DNA from: Chryseobacterium arachidis
GTDB taxonomy: Bacteria > Bacteroidota > Bacteroidia > Flavobacteriales > Weeksellaceae
Direction: 5' to 3'
Assembly: GCF_900129245.1 (NCBI RefSeq)
Contig: NZ_FQUT01000004.1
Location: 310,001-374,000 of the forward strand
Length of the DNA: 64,000 nucleotides
The notes under the pieces are model-generated. The model saw only the letters and a list, made by a program, of their open reading frames with translations, made no database searches and had not been told where the DNA came from. The translations under genes were made by a program, and so were the position numbers. Each line of letters begins with the position of its first letter. Position 1 is the first letter of the stretch. Below are positions 52,573 to 60,920 of the stretch, piece by piece.

Positions 52573-53169
52573 ATGAATTTAGCCATCTACGATTTTACCC
52601 CTTTTGCCAATGAACTCCCTAAGTTTAATTTAAAGCTATTATTAAATATCGAAGATCTGAATAACGCTATTTTTGACGAAGTTTTTAATATCCTCAAACC
52701 CCATCAGCAGGAACAGTATCTAATTTTTAAAGAATCTGAAGAGGCTAAAAGTTATCGGGAATATAGAAGTACTCAACTTCCTTATATAGATTTCAATAAT
52801 TTACCTGAAATCTTGGATGATGGGTTATTGCAAAAAATTATAGTGTATAAAAAAAATAATGAATTAAGAAGGGTTGTGTATGATTTGTTATCAGAAGAAC
52901 AAAAAGTCCAGATAAAACAGTATGAAATACAAAACCCTGAATTAAAAATCACAGAAGAAATAAAAGAAGCAGAAGAAACTCATGAAAGAAAACGTTATCC
53001 CCATAAGTTTAACGGTAATATGGGAGAACCTGCCAATGCGGACGAATTTGTATTAATGTTCGGAGTAAATCCTTTTACGCATGAACCTGAAACTATTAAA
53101 AGTTTCTATGAAAAATACGCTATTAATCCTAACGATGGAACAATTTCACCAAAAGAAAAGAAGGAATAA
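52573..53169 (+). CDS. Hypothetical protein, 198 aa
   Basis: Starts MNLAIYDFTPFANELPKFNL. Charged helices in the middle (NNELRRVVYDLLSEEQKVQI) precede a C-terminal segment with a Gly/Asn-rich KRYPHKFNGNMGEPANADEF and a basic tail ending SPKEKKE. No recognised family. Twelve bases follow the pentapeptide gene. The basic C-terminus differs from its acidic neighbours; it could be the effector-like member, but nothing catalytic is visible. Confidence 0.5.
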   Translation: MNLAIYDFTPFANELPKFNLKLLLNIEDLNNAIFDEVFNILKPHQQEQYLIFKESEEAKSYREYRSTQLPYIDFNNLPEILDDGLLQKIIVYKKNNELRRVVYDLLSEEQKVQIKQYEIQNPELKITEEIKEAEETHERKRYPHKFNGNMGEPANADEFVLMFGVNPFTHEPETIKSFYEKYAINPNDGTISPKEKKE

Positions 53170-53192
53170 CGGCATCTTTAAACACATTAAAC

Positions 53193-53816
53193 ATGATTAA
53201 AAAATTTGAAATCAGCAGGCAAAAATTATTTGACGGAGCTGAAGAAAAATGTCTTGAAGAGATTTTCGAAATCAGACATCAAAAGATCAGATTAACTGAT
53301 TTTTACAACAATCCGTTAAGAGATCTGAAAAAGGAAATAGATGAGGAAAGTTTTAATACAATTGTTAAAGGAAGTAAATTCAGCCTAACCAACAGTTTTA
53401 TTGAAAAGTATACCTCTGAAGATGGATTGGAAGTTAATTACCTCAAAAACAACAACTTTATCAACCTCTTTTCTTATGGCGAATATCAGGCAGGAAGGTA
53501 TTTGTTATTTTTAGAAAATATCTGGCTTTATTCGGTAAAGAAAAAAATGGATAAAGAAAAGTTTATTTCCAAAATTCAATCGAACAAATCCTGTCATTAC
53601 ATTTATCAGGAAAATGAACGGAATAAAAATACCGGCTTAATAAAGGTTTGGCTATACAATGGGAAGATTATTTTAACATGGGAAGAATGTCCACCAGGAT
53701 TAATATATGATGAATCTACCTATACAAAGGATGAATTGCACAACTTTAACAGTTTTGAAGAGCTTGAAGCTTTTTTTAATGATCATAATATCCTTTACGA
53801 AAATTTCAGTTCTTAA
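53193..53816 (+). CDS. Hypothetical protein, 207 aa
   Basis: Starts MIKKFEISRQKLFDGAEEKC. Contains SYGEYQAGRYLLFLENIWLY and TGLIKVWLYNGKIILTWEEC. Mixed alpha/beta, no signal peptide, no family recognised. Part of the plus-strand run with short spacers (23 and 24 bases). Confidence 0.52.
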   Translation: MIKKFEISRQKLFDGAEEKCLEEIFEIRHQKIRLTDFYNNPLRDLKKEIDEESFNTIVKGSKFSLTNSFIEKYTSEDGLEVNYLKNNNFINLFSYGEYQAGRYLLFLENIWLYSVKKKMDKEKFISKIQSNKSCHYIYQENERNKNTGLIKVWLYNGKIILTWEECPPGLIYDESTYTKDELHNFNSFEELEAFFNDHNILYENFSS

Positions 53817-53840
53817 TAAATATTCAAACAGAAATATCAC

Positions 53841-54293
53841 ATGCAGATATATATTAACAACCTTGAAATCAGTTCCAACGATATATTTTATGACGAACAT
53901 TTTTACCGAAAATACATCGAAGGAAAAGAAATACATCCTGTCGAAATAAGCATTGAATTACAAGATTTCAATGAAAAAATGAAACCTCAATATCAGGAAC
54001 TATTGCGTGAACTGATAGAAGATGACGAAAAAATGGGCGAAAATTATGCTTTAGAATTATTCGAAACCCTTGCAGAATATCCCTCTTATGAAGATATTTT
54101 AAATACCACCAGAATAGATATGAAAGAAAAAATGAATTTTCTGGATACTTTTTTTCTCTCACAAATTTTTAAGGAATTTCTGTGGCACGGACATTCTATC
54201 AGCGGTATCAGCTGGGTTATAAAAGAGGTTTTCTATTTTAATAAAATCGGTGATACTATTGTGATGAAAGGGAATACTCAGAAAATAAATTAA
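53841..54293 (+). CDS. Hypothetical protein, 150 aa
   Basis: Starts MQIYINNLEISSNDIFYDEH. An acidic central helix region (ELLRELIEDDEKMGENYALE) is followed by FKEFLWHGHSISGISWVIKE. Acidic overall, no signal peptide. No family is recognised. Confidence 0.52.
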   Translation: MQIYINNLEISSNDIFYDEHFYRKYIEGKEIHPVEISIELQDFNEKMKPQYQELLRELIEDDEKMGENYALELFETLAEYPSYEDILNTTRIDMKEKMNFLDTFFLSQIFKEFLWHGHSISGISWVIKEVFYFNKIGDTIVMKGNTQKIN

Positions 54294-54332
54294 TTACAGC
54301 CATTAAAAGAAGACATACTAAACACAGAAAAC

Positions 54333-54734
54333 ATGAATAAAATTAAGATAAGTGTAGCTATTGAGCAGACAGAAGCAATCCTAATATTTACAATAAGTTT
54401 ATATAATTTCTCCGAAAAAACCATAACCTCGAGTATCTCTGATGATTCGGGAGGTTTTACAAGAAGAACAGTTAATTTGTATGATGAGAATCAAAATAAA
54501 GTCGCAAGAGGAGTCAATTATCTGTCACCCATTAAATACACGGAAAATTTAATTACCCTTGAAGTCGGAGGATCTGCCCAATTTGTTATAAAAGCAAAAC
54601 TTGAAGAAATCAGCAACAGCTTATTTCTCGATTTCAAAGGGGTAAACTTCAATGTCGTTAAAAATAAAACCTATTATTTTCAAATAGAATATCTTGATTC
54701 AGCATCCGAAATGATACCTTTTCATATTAACTAA
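54333..54734 (+). CDS. Hypothetical beta-sandwich-like protein, 133 aa
   Basis: Starts MNKIKISVAIEQTEAILIFT. Alternating strands and a Gly-Gly turn (TLEVGGSAQFVIKAKLEEIS) suggest an Ig-like sandwich. No signal peptide, so it is probably cytosolic. No family recognised. Last gene of the plus-strand half; it converges on the leucine-rich gene 30 bases away, with no clear terminator. Confidence 0.5.
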   Translation: MNKIKISVAIEQTEAILIFTISLYNFSEKTITSSISDDSGGFTRRTVNLYDENQNKVARGVNYLSPIKYTENLITLEVGGSAQFVIKAKLEEISNSLFLDFKGVNFNVVKNKTYYFQIEYLDSASEMIPFHIN

Positions 54735-54763
54735 AGATTTGTAATACATCTAAACTTATCTTT

Positions 54764-56710
54764 TTAAATCCCAAATTCGTCCCTCTCCCAAATCCATAAA
54801 TTAATCGTTGGTAATCCACAATAAATCATAATTTCCGGACGATCTAATTGTGCTTCAAAATTTTGTTTTTTATAATTCCATACCAATAAATTAACTTCTT
54901 TTAAATTTGGTAAAGAGTTTAGTACCCGCACATCTGTTACTTCGGTCTGGTATAAATCAAGACGTTCAAGCTTTTTTAACGGTTCTAAAGCTGAAATCTC
55001 GTTTAAACCAAAGCTTTCCATTAAGTTTAACCATTTCAAATTGGGAAATTTTGAGATTTCTTTTAAATTAATATCACCCCGAACGCATGATAAATCTAAT
55101 CTTTTCAGGGAAGGCAAGGTTTCAAACGAAGAAAAATCTTTAATTCCGCTATTATCCAAATCCAGCACTTTTAGCTTTTTCAAGTTTTCCAATTGCAGTT
55201 TCTTCACTCTCTTAAGACTCAGAAATTCTAAATTCGGAAATCGACTCAATCCTTTAATCTTACAACCAGAAGCATCAAAACTCAACCTTTTCAGAGATTT
55301 TATTTTTGGAAGTGTGCTAAAATCACATTTCCCGTCACTGCTTATCTTCAGAGATTTTAAGCGTTTCAAATGTTCAAATCCTTGGTATCTAACATTTGAT
55401 TCACTATCAATGTCTAAAAATTCTAACCTTTTTAAATTTCCTATATCGATAACCTTCTTTGCTTTTTCTATCCTTATTTTTAATTTTTTTAATTTTTTAA
55501 GAGTAAGAATGGATTCTGCAGTCTGTAACGAAACATCAAAACCTATTTTTAAAGATTCCAGTGCCGTAAATTTTTCAATAGGATAGTTTGCAGGTTTATC
55601 ATGAGATTCATAAAAATCCAGCTCTTTCAGCTGTTTTTTTAGTGGAAGCAATTTTGAAAAATTTCGGATATCTATACTCTCTTCTTCAACACAGTTTAAT
55701 TTAAAGCTTGTCAAGTTAGGAAAATGATTCAAATAACTATGTTTTTTAATCGCTGAATCACTAATCTCTACGCTCTTGATTTGTTTTGCAATGGGTAAAA
55801 ATGCATCCACATAAAACTTAGATTTCTCAAATGTAAGACTATGTAACCTTTCAAATTTTTCCAGATTATCAATTGTTTTTCCTTTAAAATTGGTAAAATG
55901 TATATGAGTAATATAATTTTTGAGTACCAATAAGTTTTTTAAATCCATCGGCTTTTTACCTTTCTTGAAAAAGTAAAAATCACAGGTAATTTTTTTATTA
56001 AAAGGATTTTCCAGTTCCCTTGTATCTTCAACTATAGAATCATTATCGAAGCCAATTTCTTCAAGTTTCTTAAACTCCGAAATTCCTTCAAAGCTTCCTA
56101 TACGGCATTTTGTAAAATCAATATCCTTTACCGATTTTTTAAAAGGTATAAAAGAAATATCCTCAAACTGTGAGCAGGAAATGTCAATCCGGCGAATTGA
56201 TTTCTCTTTTATTTTTCTTGGATGATGGGTAAAGGTTATTTCATCCAGCATCAATTTAGACAGACCTGCGATATTACCCAGTTCTTGGATATTATCGATA
56301 TGACAGTTTTGAATTTTAAAGTATTTATTCCCCTTTTTAGGTCCTGATGCCTGCAAACCGTTCAGACATTCTGCATCAAAGTTCATATTGGAAAAACGAA
56401 TTTCGTAAGGAAAGTCTTTTATAATATTACAGTCGTTGTTTGTAAACTTCACATTATCCAGATAAAAATAATTGCAATCATCCAACTTCAATAATTCGGA
56501 AAAATTGGAAATGGTAGAATCGATGAGATCCAGAGTTAGTACATTCCTGATCAAGGGCAAGATGATAGAAAAATCGTCAGTTGTTAAATTTTTGAGTTTT
56601 ATTCTCGCTCTTGCATAATCTTTCGAGGGTTCCTCTCCTAAAATTTCTTTTAATCTTTTATAGGCTTCTGATGTTTTATCTGCTTGATAATCTTCTTTTA
56701 TTATACTCAT
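54764..56710 (-). CDS. Leucine-rich-repeat protein, copy 1
   Basis: 648 residues without signal peptide. After an N-terminal region (to about 65), the chain is a solenoid of 22-24-residue units of the type L-x-x-L-x-L/I-x-x-[SN]-x-I (for example SLKRLDLSCVRGDINLKEIS and LKKLERLDLYQTEVTDVRVL). It ends in a short cap reading LWIWERDEFGI. It is about half identical by eye to the next gene (56752-58689) over its length, including the cap. LRR solenoids bind proteins. Tandem duplication is clear; role unknown. Confidence 0.72.
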   Translation of the reverse strand: MSIIKEDYQADKTSEAYKRLKEILGEEPSKDYARARIKLKNLTTDDFSIILPLIRNVLTLDLIDSTISNFSELLKLDDCNYFYLDNVKFTNNDCNIIKDFPYEIRFSNMNFDAECLNGLQASGPKKGNKYFKIQNCHIDNIQELGNIAGLSKLMLDEITFTHHPRKIKEKSIRRIDISCSQFEDISFIPFKKSVKDIDFTKCRIGSFEGISEFKKLEEIGFDNDSIVEDTRELENPFNKKITCDFYFFKKGKKPMDLKNLLVLKNYITHIHFTNFKGKTIDNLEKFERLHSLTFEKSKFYVDAFLPIAKQIKSVEISDSAIKKHSYLNHFPNLTSFKLNCVEEESIDIRNFSKLLPLKKQLKELDFYESHDKPANYPIEKFTALESLKIGFDVSLQTAESILTLKKLKKLKIRIEKAKKVIDIGNLKRLEFLDIDSESNVRYQGFEHLKRLKSLKISSDGKCDFSTLPKIKSLKRLSFDASGCKIKGLSRFPNLEFLSLKRVKKLQLENLKKLKVLDLDNSGIKDFSSFETLPSLKRLDLSCVRGDINLKEISKFPNLKWLNLMESFGLNEISALEPLKKLERLDLYQTEVTDVRVLNSLPNLKEVNLLVWNYKKQNFEAQLDRPEIMIYCGLPTINLWIWERDEFGI

Positions 56711-56751
56711 TGTTTAACTTCTGAATGGTTACTATATTTTTTGCAAGGTTT

Positions 56752-58689
56752 TTAAATCCCAAATTCGTCCTTTTCCCAAATCCATAAATTCACACTTGGT
56801 AATCCACAAAAAATTCCTATTTCAGGACGATCCAATTGTGATTCAAGATTTAATTCGTAATTCTCTACTGCTAAGTTGACTTCCTTCAAATTTGGTAACG
56901 TATTCAACACCCGAACATCCGTAACTTTCGTCTGGTATAAATCAAGACGCTCTAATTTTTTTAACGGTTCTAAAGCTGAAATATCATTTATCTCATAGCT
57001 TTCCAATAATGTTAACCATTTCAAATTGGGAAATTTTGATATTCCTGTTAAATCAATATTATTTTGAATGCATGATAAATCTAATTTTTCAAGCGATGGT
57101 AAAGTTTCAATGGAAGACAAATCTTTAGTATTACTATTTCGCAAATCCAAAACTTTCAGCTTTTTCAGAGTTTTTAATTGCAACTTCTGTATGTGTTCAA
57201 GCTTCAGAAATTCTAGATTAGGAAACTGGCTCAACCCTTTCACGGCACAATCTTCATGGCTGTAAAAACTCAATCTTTTTAGAGATTTCATTTTTGGAAG
57301 CTTATTGATATTACATTTCCTGTCACTGCTTATCTCAAGAGATTTTAAACGTTTCAGGTGTTCAAATCCCATACAACGGAAATCTGATCCACTGTGAATG
57401 CGTAAAAACTCCAAGTTTTTTAGATTTCTTATATCGATAATTTCCTTTGTTTTTCCTATCCATAGCTCTAGTCTTTTCAACTTTTTTAAGGTAAGAATAG
57501 ATTCAACAGTCTGTAACGAAATTTTCCAACCAATTTTTAAAGATTCCAGTGCTGTAAACTTTTCGATGGGATAATTTGCCGATTTATCCCGAGATTCATG
57601 AAACTCCAGCTCTTTCAGCTGTTTTTTTAGTGGCAATAGTTTTAAAAAATCTCGAGAATCGACCATATCATCCTGAGTACAGGAAAAATCAAAATTTGTT
57701 AAATTAGAAAAATGGGTAAAATAAATATGCTTTTTGATGGCAGAATTTCTAATATCTATTTTTTCTATTTGTTTAGCAATGGGTAAAAAAGCATCCACGT
57801 AAAACTTAGATTTTTCAAATGACAGTTTATTTACCTTTTCAAATTTTCCAAGACTATCAATCGTTTTTTCTTTAAAATTGGTAAAATTGAATTGATGAAT
57901 ATAATTTTTAAGTCCCAATACATTTTTTAAGCTGAATGGTTTTTCCGCCTGAACAAAATGACAGATTATTTCTGTATTAAAAGGATTTTCCAGTTCCTTT
58001 GTGTCTTCAACTATCGTATTGGTATCGATCTCAATTTTTTCAAGCTTTTTAAACTTCGAAATTCCTTCAAAGCTTCCTATCTTACAATTTTCAAAATCAA
58101 TATCCTCTACCGATTTTTTAAAAGGTATAAAAGAAATGTCTTCAAACTCAGTGTTGAAAATATGTATCATCCGGATCGATTGCTCTTTTATTTTTCCGGG
58201 ATGATGGGTAAAGGTTATTTTGTCGATATGTAATGAGTACAGACCTTTTATATTGCTTAGTTCCTGAATATTATCAACATGACAGTTGTTAATGAAAAGA
58301 TGTTTGAATCCTTTACTGGATGATGGTAAATGAAGACCACTCAGCCATTTGGCATCAAAGCTCATATTAGACAATCGGATTTGATATGGGAAGGCTCTTA
58401 TTGTAGTGCTGTCACTGTTTCCAAACGTCACATTATCCAGATAAAAAACGGAACAATACTCTAACTTTAACAATTCTGCGAAGCTTGAAATGCTACAGTT
58501 CGTAAGATTTACTTTTATTACTTTGCCGAGATAGGGCAGAAATTTGGAAAAATCATCAATCGTTACATCTTTGAGGTATAATGTACTCTCTTTGTAATCT
58601 TCTCCAGGGTTTAATCTTAGAATCTCTTCTATTTTTTTCGTTTCTTCGTCAGTTACTGGTGGTAAATTTATTGGATAATCTTCTTTCAT
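56752..58689 (-). CDS. Leucine-rich-repeat protein, copy 2
   Basis: 645 residues, same architecture as copy 1: N-terminal region MKEDYPINLPPVTDEETKKI, LRR solenoid (KKLERLDLYQTKVTDVRVLN is almost identical to copy 1) and the C-terminal cap LWIWEKDEFGI. Conservation is highest in the last 100 residues and in the middle, and lower in the N-terminal third, as expected for binding surfaces that diverge. Starts 61 bases after the 58751 gene; 41 bases separate the two LRR genes. Confidence 0.72.
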   Translation of the reverse strand: MKEDYPINLPPVTDEETKKIEEILRLNPGEDYKESTLYLKDVTIDDFSKFLPYLGKVIKVNLTNCSISSFAELLKLEYCSVFYLDNVTFGNSDSTTIRAFPYQIRLSNMSFDAKWLSGLHLPSSSKGFKHLFINNCHVDNIQELSNIKGLYSLHIDKITFTHHPGKIKEQSIRMIHIFNTEFEDISFIPFKKSVEDIDFENCKIGSFEGISKFKKLEKIEIDTNTIVEDTKELENPFNTEIICHFVQAEKPFSLKNVLGLKNYIHQFNFTNFKEKTIDSLGKFEKVNKLSFEKSKFYVDAFLPIAKQIEKIDIRNSAIKKHIYFTHFSNLTNFDFSCTQDDMVDSRDFLKLLPLKKQLKELEFHESRDKSANYPIEKFTALESLKIGWKISLQTVESILTLKKLKRLELWIGKTKEIIDIRNLKNLEFLRIHSGSDFRCMGFEHLKRLKSLEISSDRKCNINKLPKMKSLKRLSFYSHEDCAVKGLSQFPNLEFLKLEHIQKLQLKTLKKLKVLDLRNSNTKDLSSIETLPSLEKLDLSCIQNNIDLTGISKFPNLKWLTLLESYEINDISALEPLKKLERLDLYQTKVTDVRVLNTLPNLKEVNLAVENYELNLESQLDRPEIGIFCGLPSVNLWIWEKDEFGI

Positions 58690-58750
58690 TATTGGTTTTG
58701 TTAAATATTAATTTTGGTTTTACAGAATAAATTATGGTTTTTTTCCGAAT

Positions 58751-59365
58751 TTATTCAAAAACTTCAAGCGGTTTCAGAGTAATCTGATCCAGATCTACCT
58801 CATTTATTTTTTCAAATAAGAAGCTAAACTTCTGTTCGGGTCTGATAAATACATTTACCTTATGAAATCCTGTTTCTAACATTATTTCAGGAGATTTTTC
58901 AAACAATCTTGCCTCTTCTTGGATACGAAATCTTATGCGGTCTTCAACAATGGAATCTAATGTTATTGTTTTTTCAATTCCTCTCATAGCAAGGATTTTT
59001 TGCTGAAATTCAAGCATTTCAATATCTCTTTCGTTTACCGTTTCACTTTTGCCCCATTCGCTGCACACTCGTGTAAAATTACCGTAAGGAACCAAAAGTA
59101 TTTGATCGCCTTCTTCCACATGCAGATAGTTGTAAGTTGCGATATGTTGCCATTTGTCTAAATCAATTTGTGATTGATGAGAGAAAAAATTCAGATGATT
59201 AACCGTTCCCTGAGTTGTCATTATATAGACAATTCCTTTCAGAATTAGTTCCGAAAAACTTTCAGGATAATCGTAATTAAACTGTTTTTCGCTGTAATAC
59301 TGCTTGCATTTTGTTATATTGGCGATCAGCAATACACCTTCGGTATTGAATGTTTTTATGGTCAT
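58751..59365 (-). CDS. Hypothetical protein, 204 aa
   Basis: Starts MTIKTFNTEGVLLIANITKC. Contains HQSQIDLDKWQHIATYNYLH, GDQILLVPYGNFTRVCSEWG and a C-terminal half with charged strands. Soluble, no family is recognised. It lies between the LRR genes and paralogue B on the same strand. Confidence 0.52.
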   Translation of the reverse strand: MTIKTFNTEGVLLIANITKCKQYYSEKQFNYDYPESFSELILKGIVYIMTTQGTVNHLNFFSHQSQIDLDKWQHIATYNYLHVEEGDQILLVPYGNFTRVCSEWGKSETVNERDIEMLEFQQKILAMRGIEKTITLDSIVEDRIRFRIQEEARLFEKSPEIMLETGFHKVNVFIRPEQKFSFLFEKINEVDLDQITLKPLEVFE

Positions 59366-59444
59366 CTTCTGTAACTTTAAATTAGTTTTTGGTATTGGTG
59401 AAATTTCTGAGGTATTTCAAAGAAAATAGTCGCATTTTGCCTGT

Positions 59445-60842
59445 TTAAGTGCATTGGAAAAATTGTCTCACCAATCGTGTCTTAGGTGAAAAATAAAGAT
59501 AGTAACTTCCGAACAGTACACCTTCATACAATTCAGCAATAAACTCCATTGTATCTCCATTTTCGTCCTTCAATTCCTGTACATTATAATCGGTTACATA
59601 ATCTCTTTCCAAAAACGGGTCCTCATACATCATCATATCGTAAGCATCATCATCTGCCTGAACTTCTTCTTCTGTTTTCTCACGCATATAGTCTGTTTGA
59701 TCCCAAAAAGGTTCCGTACCAATACTTATTAATAATGAATCATACCCTTTTTTAGAATCAGAAGCGGTAAAATAATAAGATTTTTCCGGAATTTCGCCAA
59801 AATATGTATCTATGTGATCTTCGCACATGTTAATAAAATCAGGAGTAAAATCGCCCGGTAATTTATCATCAAAACACAAAACTTCATATTTATTATCATC
59901 GGTTAATCTGAAATCTACCCAGGTATTGAAAACGGGTACAATTACAAAATGAAATACGAGATCAGCATACTTTTTATTAACGATGGAGCCCGGGAAACTG
60001 TACTTAGGCAATAGAATTTTCTTATCAAAATAAAACGGATCAGTAAAGACTTTTGCAGGATCCGACATTTCCTCTAAAACTTCTGTTTCTGACTTTTGAT
60101 TTTCAATTTTATTAAAATAAATTTCACGACTTCTTCTTTTCGGAAATTGTGAAAACTGCCGAACAAGTTTTGTTTCTCTTGAATAAAAAATATAATGCGA
60201 CCCCGGAAAATGTGATGCATGCAGACGACAGATAAATTCCAGGGTATTTCCGTTCTCATCTTTGAAAACAGGCAGATCATAGTCGGTCGTATAATAGAAA
60301 TCTTCATATCCAAATTCACCAGCTTCTTCAAGCTCATTGAAGACTTCTTTTTCTTCTTCCGTAGTCGGGCGTAAGTATGTATCGAAATGCCATTTAACTT
60401 TGCCTGTCACTAGCCGGATGTCTTCTTTTTCATATCCAAAGACACTTCCATCGTCTTCACTGTAAGTTGATGATTCGCCTATTTGTTCCAAATGTTCCTG
60501 CATAGCTTCGACACATTCAGTTATAAATTCTGGTGTGAATTCAGAAACGGGTTTGCCATTCAAGCCAAGGAATTCATATTTGTTTCCATCTATTAGACGG
60601 AAATCGGCATATTCAAAAATCGTTGGAAATGCCATAAAATGAAAGGTTAAGGCTTCCAGCTCAGGTTCTGCAAGAACTCCGGGAACGGAAAATTCCGGAA
60701 TAAGAATTTTCTGTTCTGTGTATTTTTTATCTTTTTCGACTAAGGTTTCCGTTGGATAACTCGTCACTATTTTATCGGGAAAGTTTTGTGAAGCTCCTGG
60801 CGAACCACTTTTTTTGTAATTGGTTATTAGTCTTTGTTTCAC
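59445..60842 (-). CDS. Duplicated-domain protein of unknown function (paralogue B)
   Basis: 465 residues, the close paralogue of the 34364-35785 gene, in opposite orientation. The same two-halved structure is seen: ILIPEFSVPGVLA / ILLPKYSFPGSIV, ADFRLIDGNKYEFLGL / VDFRLTDDNKYEVLCF and the DENGNTLEFICRL / DENGDTMEFIAEL strands ending RQFSQF / RQFFQCT. A stretch of 54 bases (60597-60650) is identical to 34556-34609 in the other copy, which is above the general similarity and indicates recent duplication or gene conversion. No signal peptide. Confidence 0.7.
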   Translation of the reverse strand: MKQRLITNYKKSGSPGASQNFPDKIVTSYPTETLVEKDKKYTEQKILIPEFSVPGVLAEPELEALTFHFMAFPTIFEYADFRLIDGNKYEFLGLNGKPVSEFTPEFITECVEAMQEHLEQIGESSTYSEDDGSVFGYEKEDIRLVTGKVKWHFDTYLRPTTEEEKEVFNELEEAGEFGYEDFYYTTDYDLPVFKDENGNTLEFICRLHASHFPGSHYIFYSRETKLVRQFSQFPKRRSREIYFNKIENQKSETEVLEEMSDPAKVFTDPFYFDKKILLPKYSFPGSIVNKKYADLVFHFVIVPVFNTWVDFRLTDDNKYEVLCFDDKLPGDFTPDFINMCEDHIDTYFGEIPEKSYYFTASDSKKGYDSLLISIGTEPFWDQTDYMREKTEEEVQADDDAYDMMMYEDPFLERDYVTDYNVQELKDENGDTMEFIAELYEGVLFGSYYLYFSPKTRLVRQFFQCT

Positions 60843-60920
60843 TGTATTTTTAGTAATTTTTTTTAAAATATGATGATTACGGAATATATTATTTCGTATT
60901 GATTTTTTTTAAAATTTGAA

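Noticed and set aside
55041..55586. 181-codon plus-strand ORF opposite the LRR gene
   Set aside because: Shadow ORF caused by the regular leucine/lysine codons of the LRR on the other strand; no independent signal.
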